8,904 nt of DNA from Clostridia bacterium (GTDB lineage Bacteria; Bacillota; Clostridia; Oscillospirales; UBA644). This document shows positions 1 to 6,551 of the stretch, one piece after another. Made by a program: the position numbers and the translations under genes. The number at the start of each line of letters is the position of its first letter. The first letter of the stretch is position 1. The stretch lies in NCBI GenBank assembly GCA_017424085.1, contig JAFPBP010000156.1, forward strand, positions 1 to 8,904. The letters are read 5' to 3'. The notes under the pieces were generated by a model. It saw only the letters and a program-made list of their open reading frames with translations. It was not told the origin of the DNA and did no database searches.

Positions 1-40
1 GCAATAGATTTTACATTTTTTTGCGTTTTACAGGCAAAAA

Positions 41-46
41 AGGAGG
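41..46 (+). promoter_or_regulatory. ribosome binding site of tmcAL
   Basis: A perfect AGGAGG lies 7 bases before the TTG at 54. It sits inside the longer open frame that starts at 21 and so argues for the internal TTG start. Confidence 0.8.
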
Positions 47-53
47 GATTTTT

Positions 54-1217
54 TTGAAAATCGCGGGAATCGTGGCGGAATACAACCCTTTCCACAAAGG
101 GCACGCCTATCAGATCGAAACCCTGCGCGCCATGAGATTCGACGGAATCGTGGCGGCGATGAGCGGAAATTTCGTGCAACGGGCGGATACCGCCTTGACC
201 GACAAATACGCCCGCGCCCGTGCGGCGGTGCGGGGAGGCGTCGATCTTGTGCTGGAGCTGCCCCTCCCCTACGCGGTGGCGTCGGCAGAGGATTTCGCCT
301 TCGGCGGGATCTCGGTGCTTGCCGCCACGGGGATCCTTGACGCAATCTGCTGCGGATGCGAGAGCGGAGATGCGAAAAACCTTGCCCAATACGAGGCGCT
401 GTGCCGTGCGGACAAGGCGGGATTGATAAAAGAATGCATGAAGGAGGGGCTCTCCTACCCTGCCGCCTGCCGCGCCGCCGTGACCGCGCTGGGATGCGAA
501 TGGAGCGACGAGCCGAACGACGTTCTGGCGCTTGCCTACCGTAAGGCGTTGCAAAAGATCGCCCCCCACGTGCCCCTCGTCGCCATAGAGCGCAAGGGCG
601 CCTTTCACGGGGACGAGGCCGAGCCCTTTGAGAGCGCAAGCTCCATCCGCCGTCGCCTCAGCGCGGGAGAAGACGTATCGGGATCGGTTCCGCGGGGAAC
701 GGCTGAAATGCTTGACGACATGCAGGCATCGGACCTGTCCCGTCTGGAGCGAAGCATCCTTGCCTACTACCGCACACGGGAGCCCGACGATTTGGCGGGG
801 TACTACGGAATGCGGGAGGGACTGACGCAACGGATCTGCTCCGCAAACGCCGCAACGGTGAACGAGCTTTTCGACGCGGCGAAGACCAAGCGTTTTCCCC
901 ATTCCGCCGTGCGGCGCGCCGTTCTTTGCGGATACTTAAGGATTCCCGCCGTTCTGCCGCCGATCACCTATCTGAGAGTCCTTGCCTTCAATCAGCGGGG
1001 TCAGGAGATGCTCCGCCTCATGAAGGAACGGGCGACCCTGCCTGCAGTCTCTTCCCTGTCCCCCGCCATGGAAGCAGATCCGATCCACGGTGATATGGTC
1101 AAGGTTCAACTGCGGGGGGACGAATATTTCGCGCTGACCCTTCCATCTCCCCTGTCCCGTCGGCAGGATTTTCTGCGAACGGCGGAAAAAATTGAAGCAG
1201 AAAACGCACAATTTTGA
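54..1217 (+). CDS. tmcAL: tRNA(Met) cytidine acetate ligase, TmcAL family
   Basis: Family knowledge: TmcAL uses ATP and acetate to form N4-acetylcytidine at the wobble base of elongator tRNA(Met) in the cytoplasm; the gene was formerly ylbM or 'nucleotidyltransferase'. The sequence shows the N-terminal EYNPFHKGH motif (HxGH at residues 14-17 from this start), MSGNFVQR (36-43), an ELPLPYA segment near 68-74, GCESGD (101-106) and a later SSIRRRL motif, in family order. The product is 387 aa, slightly shorter than the roughly 400-430 aa typical of the family. I chose the TTG at 54 because AGGAGG (41-46) lies 7 bases before it and MKIAGIVAEYNPFH is a normal N-terminus; the upstream in-frame TTG at 21 would add 11 non-conserved residues. 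It ends 95 bases before pyrH, which has its own promoter, so it is probably a separate transcription unit. Confidence 0.93.
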   Translation: MKIAGIVAEYNPFHKGHAYQIETLRAMRFDGIVAAMSGNFVQRADTALTDKYARARAAVRGGVDLVLELPLPYAVASAEDFAFGGISVLAATGILDAICCGCESGDAKNLAQYEALCRADKAGLIKECMKEGLSYPAACRAAVTALGCEWSDEPNDVLALAYRKALQKIAPHVPLVAIERKGAFHGDEAEPFESASSIRRRLSAGEDVSGSVPRGTAEMLDDMQASDLSRLERSILAYYRTREPDDLAGYYGMREGLTQRICSANAATVNELFDAAKTKRFPHSAVRRAVLCGYLRIPAVLPPITYLRVLAFNQRGQEMLRLMKERATLPAVSSLSPAMEADPIHGDMVKVQLRGDEYFALTLPSPLSRRQDFLRTAEKIEAENAQF

Positions 1218-1245
1218 AAAAAGTATATTTTTTCTTTCAAAGCTC

Positions 1246-1274
1246 TTTACAAATCATTAAATTTGTAGTAAAAT
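1246..1274 (+). promoter_or_regulatory. predicted sigma-A-type promoter for the pyrH operon
   Basis: TTTACA (1246-1251) and TAAAAT (1269-1274) are separated by exactly 17 bases in the AT-rich gap between tmcAL and pyrH. Transcription would start near 1281, giving a leader of about 30 bases that contains the pyrH ribosome binding site and leaves no room for a riboswitch. A second, perfect TATAAT lies at 1290-1295, but it has no good -35 (TTGTAG at 1263-1268 is 21 bases away) and would leave almost no leader. This is prediction from consensus only. Confidence 0.65.
1248..1267. promoter_or_regulatory. inverted repeat in pyrH promoter, possible operator
   Basis: TACAAAT (1248-1254) and ATTTGTA (1261-1267) form a perfect 7-bp inverted repeat with a 6-base centre. 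It overlaps the end of the -35 box and fills the spacer up to the -10 box, which is where a repressor would block RNA polymerase. I do not recognise it as the site of a named regulator. The region is AT-rich, so chance occurrence is possible. Confidence 0.35.
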
Positions 1275-1312
1275 TAGAAGAAGATAATATATAATAGTTT
1301 TCGGAGGATCGT

Positions 1313-2020
1313 ATGGAAGCAAAATATAAGCGCGCCCTCGTCAAGCTGAGCGGCGAAGCTCTTTCCGGAGCCCTCGGTCACGGCATTGATTTCGACACTG
1401 CCACCGAGGTTTGCCGAAACATCGTCAAATGCCTGGATTGTGGCGCACAGATCGCCATCGTATGCGGCGCGGGAAACTTCTGGAGAGGCCGTCAGGGCTC
1501 CGATATGGACCCCGTGAAGGCGGACCAGATGGGCATGCTCGCCACCAACATGAACGCCATTGCCCTCAGCGAAATGTTCCGTCTGGTGGGCGCCGAGGCG
1601 AAGGTTCTGTCTGCCGTCCCCATGCCTCAGGTCTGCGAGACCTACACCAAGGACCTGGCTGATAAATATCTGAACGAAGGAAAGATCGTCATTTTCGGCG
1701 GCGGCACAGGCTGCCCCTTCTTCACCACCGATACGGCGGCTGCCCTGCGTGCGGCGGAGATCGGCGCGGACATCGCTCTGATGGCGAAGAACATCGACGG
1801 GGTCTACGACAAGGATCCCCGCAAGTTCGCCGATGCGAAGAAATACGACGAGATCACCTATTCCGAGATCCTGGCGAAGAAGCTGGGTGTTATCGATCTG
1901 ACCGCGGCGTCCCTCTGCATGGAGAAGAATCTTCCCGTGCTTCTGTTCCAGCTGGGGAAGGGCGAAAGCATCGCCTCTGCCCTGTGCGGGGAATCGGTGG
2001 GAACCGTCATCCGCGTCTGA
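1313..2020 (+). CDS. pyrH: UMP kinase
   Basis: PyrH phosphorylates UMP to UDP with ATP, the entry to all pyrimidine nucleotides. It belongs to the amino-acid-kinase fold and is a cytoplasmic hexamer, in bacteria usually regulated by GTP and UTP. Visible family motifs are KLSGE (11-15), GAGNFWRG (52-59), a DQMGMLATNMNAIAL stretch that resembles the UMP-binding region, GGGTGCPFFTTDTAAALRA (from about 129) and KNIDGVYDKDPR. The length of 235 aa is normal. The ATG at 1313 follows GGAGG (1303-1307) by 5 bases. Two substitutions are visible: the usual GGGN is GAGN (Ala53), and the usual GTGNP is GTGCP (Cys134). The gene is first in the operon behind the predicted promoter at 1246-1274 and is followed 42 bases later by frr, the common bacterial pairing. 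Confidence 0.97.
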   Translation: MEAKYKRALVKLSGEALSGALGHGIDFDTATEVCRNIVKCLDCGAQIAIVCGAGNFWRGRQGSDMDPVKADQMGMLATNMNAIALSEMFRLVGAEAKVLSAVPMPQVCETYTKDLADKYLNEGKIVIFGGGTGCPFFTTDTAAALRAAEIGADIALMAKNIDGVYDKDPRKFADAKKYDEITYSEILAKKLGVIDLTAASLCMEKNLPVLLFQLGKGESIASALCGESVGTVIRV

Positions 2021-2062
2021 TCCAAATTCATTACGAAAATTTTATCTACGGAGGAATCCTCT

Positions 2063-2617
2063 ATGAAACCCCAATACAAAGAAACCGCAGACAAAATGGA
2101 AAAAACCCGTCTTGCCCTTCAGAACGACTTTGCATCCATCCGCGCCTCCACCGCAAACGTGTCGGTGCTGGATAAGATCTACGTGGATTACTGGGGCGTC
2201 AAGACTCCCCTGAATCAGGTGGCTACCATCTCGGTTCAGGAAGGCAAGAACCTGCTCATCCAGCCCTACGACAGTTCTCTTCTGAAAACCATCGAAAAGG
2301 CGATCCAGGTTTCCGATCTGGGCATCAATCCTCAGAACGACGGCAGAATCATCCGCCTTGCGTTCCCCCCTCTCACCGAGGAGCGCCGTAAGGATATCGT
2401 CAAGGACATCCGCAAGATGTGCGAGAACTCCAAGGTTGCAGTCCGCTCCATCCGCAGAGATGCGTTGGAAGGCTTCAAGGCTCTGAAAAAGAAGAGCGAG
2501 ATCACCGAGGACGATCTGAAGAACGCAGAAAAGGAAATTCAGGATCTGACCGATAAGTTCTGCAAGGACATCGACGCTATGAGCGCCGTCAAGGAAAAGG
2601 AAATCCTCTCGGTCTGA
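2063..2617 (+). CDS. frr: ribosome recycling factor
   Basis: RRF splits post-termination ribosomes together with EF-G. The 184-aa length matches the family (about 185 aa). Conserved blocks are visible: VDYWGVKTPLNQVATI (about 42-57), IEKAIQVSDLGINPQNDG, the PPLTEERRKDIVK block, VAVRSIRRDA (RSIRR at 128-132), the EITEDDLKNAEKEIQDLTDKF helix and a KEKEI C-terminus. The ATG at 2063 has GGAGG (2050-2054) 8 bases upstream. Oddities: the usually near-invariant R-x-GRA sequence after the first helix reads R27-A-S-T-A31, so the Gly-Arg pair is Ser29-Thr30; RNxRR is RSIRR; and YYG is YWG. The rest of the fold appears intact and the gene is in its normal place after pyrH, so I regard it as functional. 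Confidence 0.96.
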   Translation: MKPQYKETADKMEKTRLALQNDFASIRASTANVSVLDKIYVDYWGVKTPLNQVATISVQEGKNLLIQPYDSSLLKTIEKAIQVSDLGINPQNDGRIIRLAFPPLTEERRKDIVKDIRKMCENSKVAVRSIRRDALEGFKALKKKSEITEDDLKNAEKEIQDLTDKFCKDIDAMSAVKEKEILSV

Positions 2618-2633
2618 TCCGAGAACAAGCCAG

Positions 2634-2667
2634 CGACCGTTGCCGTGGGGAACTGCGGCAACGGTTG
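2634..2667 (+). other. strong hairpin between frr and uppS
   Basis: ACCGTTGCCG (2636-2645) pairs perfectly with CGGCAACGGT (2656-2665), and a G-T and a C-G pair extend the base to 2634/2667. The loop is about 8-10 bases. A run of six T (2682-2687) comes 14 bases after the stem, too far for a classical intrinsic terminator. It may be an attenuator, an mRNA processing or stability element, or a partial terminator reducing expression of the downstream genes. The rest of the 113-base gap shows a TATGAT at 2706-2711 but no convincing promoter. Confidence 0.6.
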
Positions 2668-2716
2668 AGATTATGCACTGCTTTTTTACGCATATTGCGA
2701 AAAACTATGATGTTTC

Positions 2717-2721
2717 GGGAG
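2717..2721 (+). promoter_or_regulatory. ribosome binding site deciding the uppS start
   Basis: GGGAG lies 9 bases before the TTG at 2731. A TAG stop at 2722-2724 in the same frame excludes any start further upstream, and the next ATG would remove part of the conserved MDGN motif, so TTG 2731 (or the adjacent ATT) is the only reasonable start. Confidence 0.6.
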
Positions 2722-2730
2722 TAGATCATT

Positions 2731-3444
2731 TTGGATCAGAAACACCTGCCGATCCACATCGGCTTTATCATGGACGGAAATCGCCGCTGGGCGAAGGAGC
2801 GCGGACTTACCACCCCTCAGGGACACAAGGCAGGGGCGGATAATCTGGAGCGCATCGTGGACGAATGCTACCGTCTCGGAATCAAACACATAACCTTTTA
2901 CGCCTTCTCCACCGAAAACTGGAGCCGTCCCGCCGCCGAGGTCTCGGCGCTGATGACCCTGTTTTCCCGCTATCTGGACGATCTGATCCGGCGCCGGAAA
3001 ACCAGAGAAAATGAAATTTATCACCATACCCGCATCCGCTTTCTGGGGGATATGTCGCAATTTGACCGAAGCTTTTTGGATCGGGTAGAATACATTGAGC
3101 ATATGTCCGACACAATGGACGTACGAATGACCATGAACATCGCCCTCAACTACGGCGGACGGGCGGACATTCTGCAGGCGGTCAACCGCGCCATCCAAGA
3201 GGGCGTGACCCAACTGACCGAGCAGGATATTGCGGACCGTCTTTACACCGCAGGGCAGCCCGATCCGGATCTGATCGTCCGCACGGGCGGTGAGATGCGC
3301 CTTTCCAACTTCTTGCTTTGGCAGGCGTCCTACTCCGAATATTATTCCGACCCCTGCTATTGGCCCGACTTCGACGAGGCGCGGCTCCACGCCGCATTGG
3401 ACGCCTACGAAAAGCGGGTCCGCAAATTCGGGGGCAATCAATAA
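2731..3444 (+). CDS. uppS: undecaprenyl diphosphate synthase (cis-prenyltransferase)
   Basis: UppS condenses farnesyl diphosphate with eight isopentenyl diphosphates to make undecaprenyl diphosphate, the lipid carrier for peptidoglycan and other wall polymers. The sequence contains HIGFIMDGNRRWAK with the Mg-binding Asp15, GHKAG (His32), FSTENW (59-64), a LNYGGRADI motif, and DPDLIVRTGGEMRLSNFLLWQ with R184, E188, R190 and S192. The spacings match the E. coli enzyme (Asp26, His43, Asn74, Arg194, Glu198). The length of 237 aa is usual. The start is TTG. Arg18 replaces the Gly of MDGNGRW, a variant I believe also occurs in other Bacillota. It leads the envelope part of the operon, 21 bases before cdsA, and would consume the isoprenoid units supplied by dxr and ispG downstream. 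Confidence 0.97.
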   Translation: MDQKHLPIHIGFIMDGNRRWAKERGLTTPQGHKAGADNLERIVDECYRLGIKHITFYAFSTENWSRPAAEVSALMTLFSRYLDDLIRRRKTRENEIYHHTRIRFLGDMSQFDRSFLDRVEYIEHMSDTMDVRMTMNIALNYGGRADILQAVNRAIQEGVTQLTEQDIADRLYTAGQPDPDLIVRTGGEMRLSNFLLWQASYSEYYSDPCYWPDFDEARLHAALDAYEKRVRKFGGNQ

Positions 3445-3465
3445 CGATTGAAAGAGGCTCATTCT

Positions 3466-4290
3466 ATGAAACAACGTATCATATCGGCAGTGGCGCTGGT
3501 CGCCCTTCTTCTGGCGACCGTGGCGTTCTCAGGCATCCCGTTGGTGCTCAATGCCATCATGGCGATCGTTGCAGGCACGGGATTATACGAAATTCTCAAG
3601 GTCTGCGGCGTCTCCTTCCACAAAATGGTCACCGCAGGCATGGTCCTGTTCGCGGCGGGGTTCGTCTTCTTCTCCGATCCCCTCTTCCCCAAATACAGAA
3701 CCATTCTCACCCTTGCCTCCTTCGTGCTGATCCTGGCGGTCTTCACCTACTATTTGAGGGGCTACAAGGCGGTTCCCATCAATATGATGGTCTTCTCTCT
3801 GATGATCACCCTCATGATCGCCTATTTCTTCTCCGCCGTGGTTCTGACCCGCAAGGAATCGGATCCCGGTCTCTGGAACATGTTCCTCATTTTCATTCTC
3901 TCGTGGATTCCCGATACGGGCGCGTATTTTTGCGGCTCTCTCTTCGGAAAGCACAAGCTCTGTCCCGTCATCTCCCCCAAAAAGACCATCGAGGGCGCCG
4001 TGGGCGGCATCATCGCCTGCGGGATCGTGTCTTATCTGTACGCCTTTCTGGTGGGGCACTTTGCGGGATACCAAGTCAATTGGTGGATCATTGCCCTGTA
4101 CGCAGGGCTGGGAACGGCGGTCTCCATGCTGGGAGATCTGACCGCATCCCTCATCAAGCGCACCAACAACGTAAAGGACTACGGATCCTTCATTCCCGGA
4201 CACGGCGGCATCATGGATCGGTTCGACTCGGTCTGGTTCGTGGCGCCCTTCGTCTGGCTGATGCTGGATCTGTGCCCCATTTTTTCCTGA
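3466..4290 (+). CDS. cdsA: phosphatidate cytidylyltransferase (CDP-diglyceride synthase)
   Basis: CdsA is an integral membrane enzyme converting phosphatidate and CTP to CDP-diacylglycerol, the precursor of phosphatidylglycerol and other phospholipids. The C-terminal signature is complete: S228-LIKR, then KD, P-x-HGG (His246) and D251-R-F-D254, matching the family pattern including the metal-binding aspartates. The rest is a series of hydrophobic segments, starting with residues 5-24 and 26-45, consistent with about seven or eight membrane spans. The product is 274 aa. The ATG at 3466 has AAAGAGG (3451-3457) 8 bases upstream; an alternative in-frame TTG at 3448 lies upstream of that site and is unlikely. 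It is followed 16 bases later by dxr, presumably on the same transcript. Confidence 0.96.
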   Translation: MKQRIISAVALVALLLATVAFSGIPLVLNAIMAIVAGTGLYEILKVCGVSFHKMVTAGMVLFAAGFVFFSDPLFPKYRTILTLASFVLILAVFTYYLRGYKAVPINMMVFSLMITLMIAYFFSAVVLTRKESDPGLWNMFLIFILSWIPDTGAYFCGSLFGKHKLCPVISPKKTIEGAVGGIIACGIVSYLYAFLVGHFAGYQVNWWIIALYAGLGTAVSMLGDLTASLIKRTNNVKDYGSFIPGHGGIMDRFDSVWFVAPFVWLMLDLCPIFS

Positions 4291-4306
4291 TTGCGGGAGA
4301 TGACCT

Positions 4307-5458
4307 ATGAATAAGATTCTGATTTTAGGCTCCACGGGCTCCATCGGTCGGCAGACGATCTCGGTGCTGGAAAACGCAGGTTGGACGGCGGCGGGTCTGT
4401 CGGCGCATCGGGACGTGGACCGCATCGAAGAGCAGATCCGTGCTCTGAAGCCCCCCTTTGCGGTCATGACCGACCCCGATGCGGCAGCCGAGCTGAAGCG
4501 CCGCGTGGAAGACACGGATACGGTGGTCTTCCAAGGAAGCGACGGGCTTCTCAAAATGATTCGGGAAGCGGACTTTGACATTGCGGTCAACGGAATCGTC
4601 GGCATGGCGGGCACCATGCCCTTTCTGGAAGCCCTTCGCCGAGGCAAGCCCGTGGCGGTGGCAAACAAGGAATCCCTCGTCACCGCAGGGCCTATTATAA
4701 AGGAAGAAGCCAAGCGGTTCGGGGGCAAAATTTTGCCCGTGGACAGCGAGCATTCCGCCATTTTCCAATGCCTGCAGGCGGCACCTCCCGCCCGTCGGCT
4801 GAATAAAATTCTTCTCACAGCCTCGGGGGGACCCTTTTTCGGAAAAACCAAAGCCGATCTGCACGCCGTCACCCCGCAGGATGCCCTGCGCCACCCCAGC
4901 TGGAAAATGGGGGCGAAGATCACCGTAGACTGCGCCACGATGATGAACAAGGGTCTGGAGATCATGGAGGCGGTGCGTCTGTTCGATCTGCCCGAGGACC
5001 GCATTGAGGTTGTGATCCATCGGGAGAGCATCATTCATTCCATGGTGGAATTCGACGATCATTCGGTGCTGGCTCAGCTGGGGCTTCCCGACATGCGCGT
5101 TGCCATTCAGTACGCCCTCACCTACCCAGACCGACTTCCCTCCCCCGTGGAATCGTTGGATCTGACCAAGATCGCAACCCTGACCTTCGCCCGTCCCGAC
5201 ACGGAGGTCTTCCCCGCCACGGAGATCTGTCGCGCCGCCATCCGCGCCGACGGGATCTACCCCACGGTAGTGAACGCCGCCAACGAAATTGCGGTGCACG
5301 CATTTTTGGCGGGAAATATACCGTTTGACGCCATCACGGACATCGTCCGCCGTCAGACCGAAGAAGCCGTACCCGTTGCAAATCCCGACCTTGAGACGAT
5401 CTTCCGCTACGATGCGGAAACGCGGGAGAAGACGAAACGGTTCATTGACACCCTTTGA
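4307..5458 (+). CDS. dxr: 1-deoxy-D-xylulose 5-phosphate reductoisomerase
   Basis: Dxr (IspC) makes 2-C-methyl-D-erythritol 4-phosphate from DXP with NADPH, the committed step of the MEP isoprenoid pathway and the target of fosmidomycin. Visible are the NADPH-binding GSTGSIG (8-14), VANKES, the metal site D146-S-E148, the SGGPF loop, RHPSWKMG (His196, Trp199), ATMMNKGLE (Asn214, Lys215, Glu218), HRESIIHSMVEF and VVNAANEIAV. The 383-aa length is normal. The ATG at 4307 follows GGGAGA (4295-4300). Oddity: the Ser of the usual VDSATM, equivalent by motif alignment to E. coli Ser222 that contacts the substrate phosphate, is Cys209. The other catalytic and metal residues are in place, so activity is expected. 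It sits between cdsA and rseP, a common Bacillota order. Confidence 0.97.
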   Translation: MNKILILGSTGSIGRQTISVLENAGWTAAGLSAHRDVDRIEEQIRALKPPFAVMTDPDAAAELKRRVEDTDTVVFQGSDGLLKMIREADFDIAVNGIVGMAGTMPFLEALRRGKPVAVANKESLVTAGPIIKEEAKRFGGKILPVDSEHSAIFQCLQAAPPARRLNKILLTASGGPFFGKTKADLHAVTPQDALRHPSWKMGAKITVDCATMMNKGLEIMEAVRLFDLPEDRIEVVIHRESIIHSMVEFDDHSVLAQLGLPDMRVAIQYALTYPDRLPSPVESLDLTKIATLTFARPDTEVFPATEICRAAIRADGIYPTVVNAANEIAVHAFLAGNIPFDAITDIVRRQTEEAVPVANPDLETIFRYDAETREKTKRFIDTL

Positions 5459-5461
5459 TTT

Positions 5462-5478
5462 TATACCGTATTGGTATA
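5462..5478. repeat. short inverted repeat upstream of rseP
   Basis: TATACC (5462-5467) and GGTATA (5473-5478) form a 6-bp inverted repeat with a 5-base centre, in the 45-base gap between dxr and rseP. It could form a weak hairpin in the mRNA or be a small binding site; no terminator T-run follows directly. It may be chance. Confidence 0.3.
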
Positions 5479-5490
5479 CCTTTTCCTCGG

Positions 5491-5496
5491 AAGGAG
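5491..5496 (+). promoter_or_regulatory. ribosome binding site deciding the rseP start
   Basis: AAGGAG lies 7 bases before the TTG at 5504. It is inside the longer frame starting at TTG 5471, and choosing 5504 gives a normal short N-terminus before the first membrane segment. Confidence 0.75.
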
Positions 5497-5503
5497 CGTT
5501 ACT

Positions 5504-6535
5504 TTGACTTTATTCTTGCAAATTTTATATACAGTTCTCGTGCTCAGCGTTCTGATCTTCATTCACGAGCTGGGGCACTTCATTGCGGCAAAGGCGTGCG
5601 GCGTTCGGGTCACCGAATTTGCCTTGGGCATGGGCCCCGCCCTGCTGAAATTTCAGGGGAAAGAAACCCTCTACGCCCTGCGTCTGTTCCCCATCGGCGG
5701 CTATTGCGCCATGACGGGCGAGGACGAGGAGGTGGAGGGCGACGAGCGGGCGATGCGAAGCAAGCCCGTGTGGCAACGGATGATCATCGTGCTTTCGGGC
5801 GCCGCAATGAATCTGATCCTCGGCGTGGTGCTGGTTACCGCCATCGTCTGCGGATCGGACATTCCCTCTACCACCGTGGCGGATTTCCCCGAAGGCGCCA
5901 TCTCCATTGAATCGGGTCTGCAGGCGAAGGATAAGATCATCGCCGTCAACGGAGACCGAGTTACGGGCTTTACGGAAATGGCAACCGAGATCTCAAGCTG
6001 CTATAACGAGGATACGGTGCAGCTGACCGTTCTGCGGGACGGGAAGGAGATCACCCTGGACGTGACCTTCCCCACCGAAAAAATGGACGAAGAGATGTCC
6101 TATCCCGTCATCGACTTCCGTGTATACAGAGAGCAAAAGACCTTGGGAGTCATCCTTCGCAACGTGATTTCCCAGACGGGCGCCTATATGACCGCCATTT
6201 TCGACAGTCTTGCGGACATGATCACGGGGCGGGTCTCGCTGAAATACGTTTCGGGTCCCATCGGCATCTCCTCGGTCATCTCCGAAGCCGCCTCTTACGG
6301 CTGGGCAAGTCTTTTTTCCGTGGCGGCAATGATCTCGGTCAACCTGTTCGTGATGAACCTGTTGCCCCTGCCTGCGCTGGACGGCGGCAGATTTCTGTTC
6401 ATGGTCATTGAAGCCATCATTCGCAAGCCCGTTCCCGCCAAGGCGGAGGGCATCATTCACGCCATCGGGCTTTTGCTTCTGCTGGGGCTGATGGTGGTCG
6501 TGGCGTTCAAGGACCTGTTCTTCCCCATTTATTGA
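5504..6535 (+). CDS. rseP: site-2 intramembrane zinc metalloprotease, RseP/RasP family
   Basis: This membrane-embedded protease performs the second cleavage of anti-sigma factors and clears signal peptides or small membrane proteins; in Bacillota it is often called RasP. From the TTG at 5504 the protein is 343 aa. The first membrane segment (about 7-27) carries the zinc motif H21-E22-L-G-H25. Further hydrophobic segments lie near 93-115, 270-290 and 318-338, and the third zinc ligand is in NLLPLPALDGG (Asp293). A single PDZ-like region lies between the metal motifs, with SGLQAKDKIIAVNGDRVTGF near 137-155. SGPIGISSVI is the usual family motif before the third segment. Its substrate cannot be told from this window: no anti-sigma gene is present. 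It lies 45 bases after dxr and 16 before ispG. Confidence 0.95.
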   Translation: MTLFLQILYTVLVLSVLIFIHELGHFIAAKACGVRVTEFALGMGPALLKFQGKETLYALRLFPIGGYCAMTGEDEEVEGDERAMRSKPVWQRMIIVLSGAAMNLILGVVLVTAIVCGSDIPSTTVADFPEGAISIESGLQAKDKIIAVNGDRVTGFTEMATEISSCYNEDTVQLTVLRDGKEITLDVTFPTEKMDEEMSYPVIDFRVYREQKTLGVILRNVISQTGAYMTAIFDSLADMITGRVSLKYVSGPIGISSVISEAASYGWASLFSVAAMISVNLFVMNLLPLPALDGGRFLFMVIEAIIRKPVPAKAEGIIHAIGLLLLLGLMVVVAFKDLFFPIY

Positions 6536-6538
6536 TTC

Positions 6539-6543
6539 GGAGG
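6539..6543 (+). promoter_or_regulatory. ribosome binding site deciding the ispG start
   Basis: GGAGG ends only 2 bases before the ATG at 6546 but 8 bases before the in-frame GTG at 6552. The GTG is therefore the more likely start; the difference is two residues. Confidence 0.65.
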
Positions 6544-6551
6544 TAATGCTC

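Noticed and set aside
21..53. Upstream TTG start for tmcAL adding 11 residues
   Set aside because: The added residues are not conserved and the AGGAGG site lies inside them, pointing to TTG 54.
1216..1234. GAAAAAA / TTTTTTC hairpin directly after tmcAL as a terminator
   Set aside because: The stem is almost entirely A-T with only one G-C pair, so it is too weak for an intrinsic terminator.
2685..2711. Separate promoter for uppS (TTTACG or TTTTTA with TATGAT at 2706-2711)
   Set aside because: The -35 is poor, and a start near 2718 would fall in the uppS ribosome binding site, leaving almost no leader.
3318..4310. 330-codon + strand open frame in another frame over uppS and cdsA
   Set aside because: It overlaps two motif-confirmed genes and its Arg/His-rich translation is typical of an out-of-frame reading.
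3583..5034. Long minus-strand open frame of 483 codons opposite cdsA and dxr
   Set aside because: It is a mirror of two strongly supported + strand genes in GC-rich sequence. The translation is low-complexity and matches no family motif I know.
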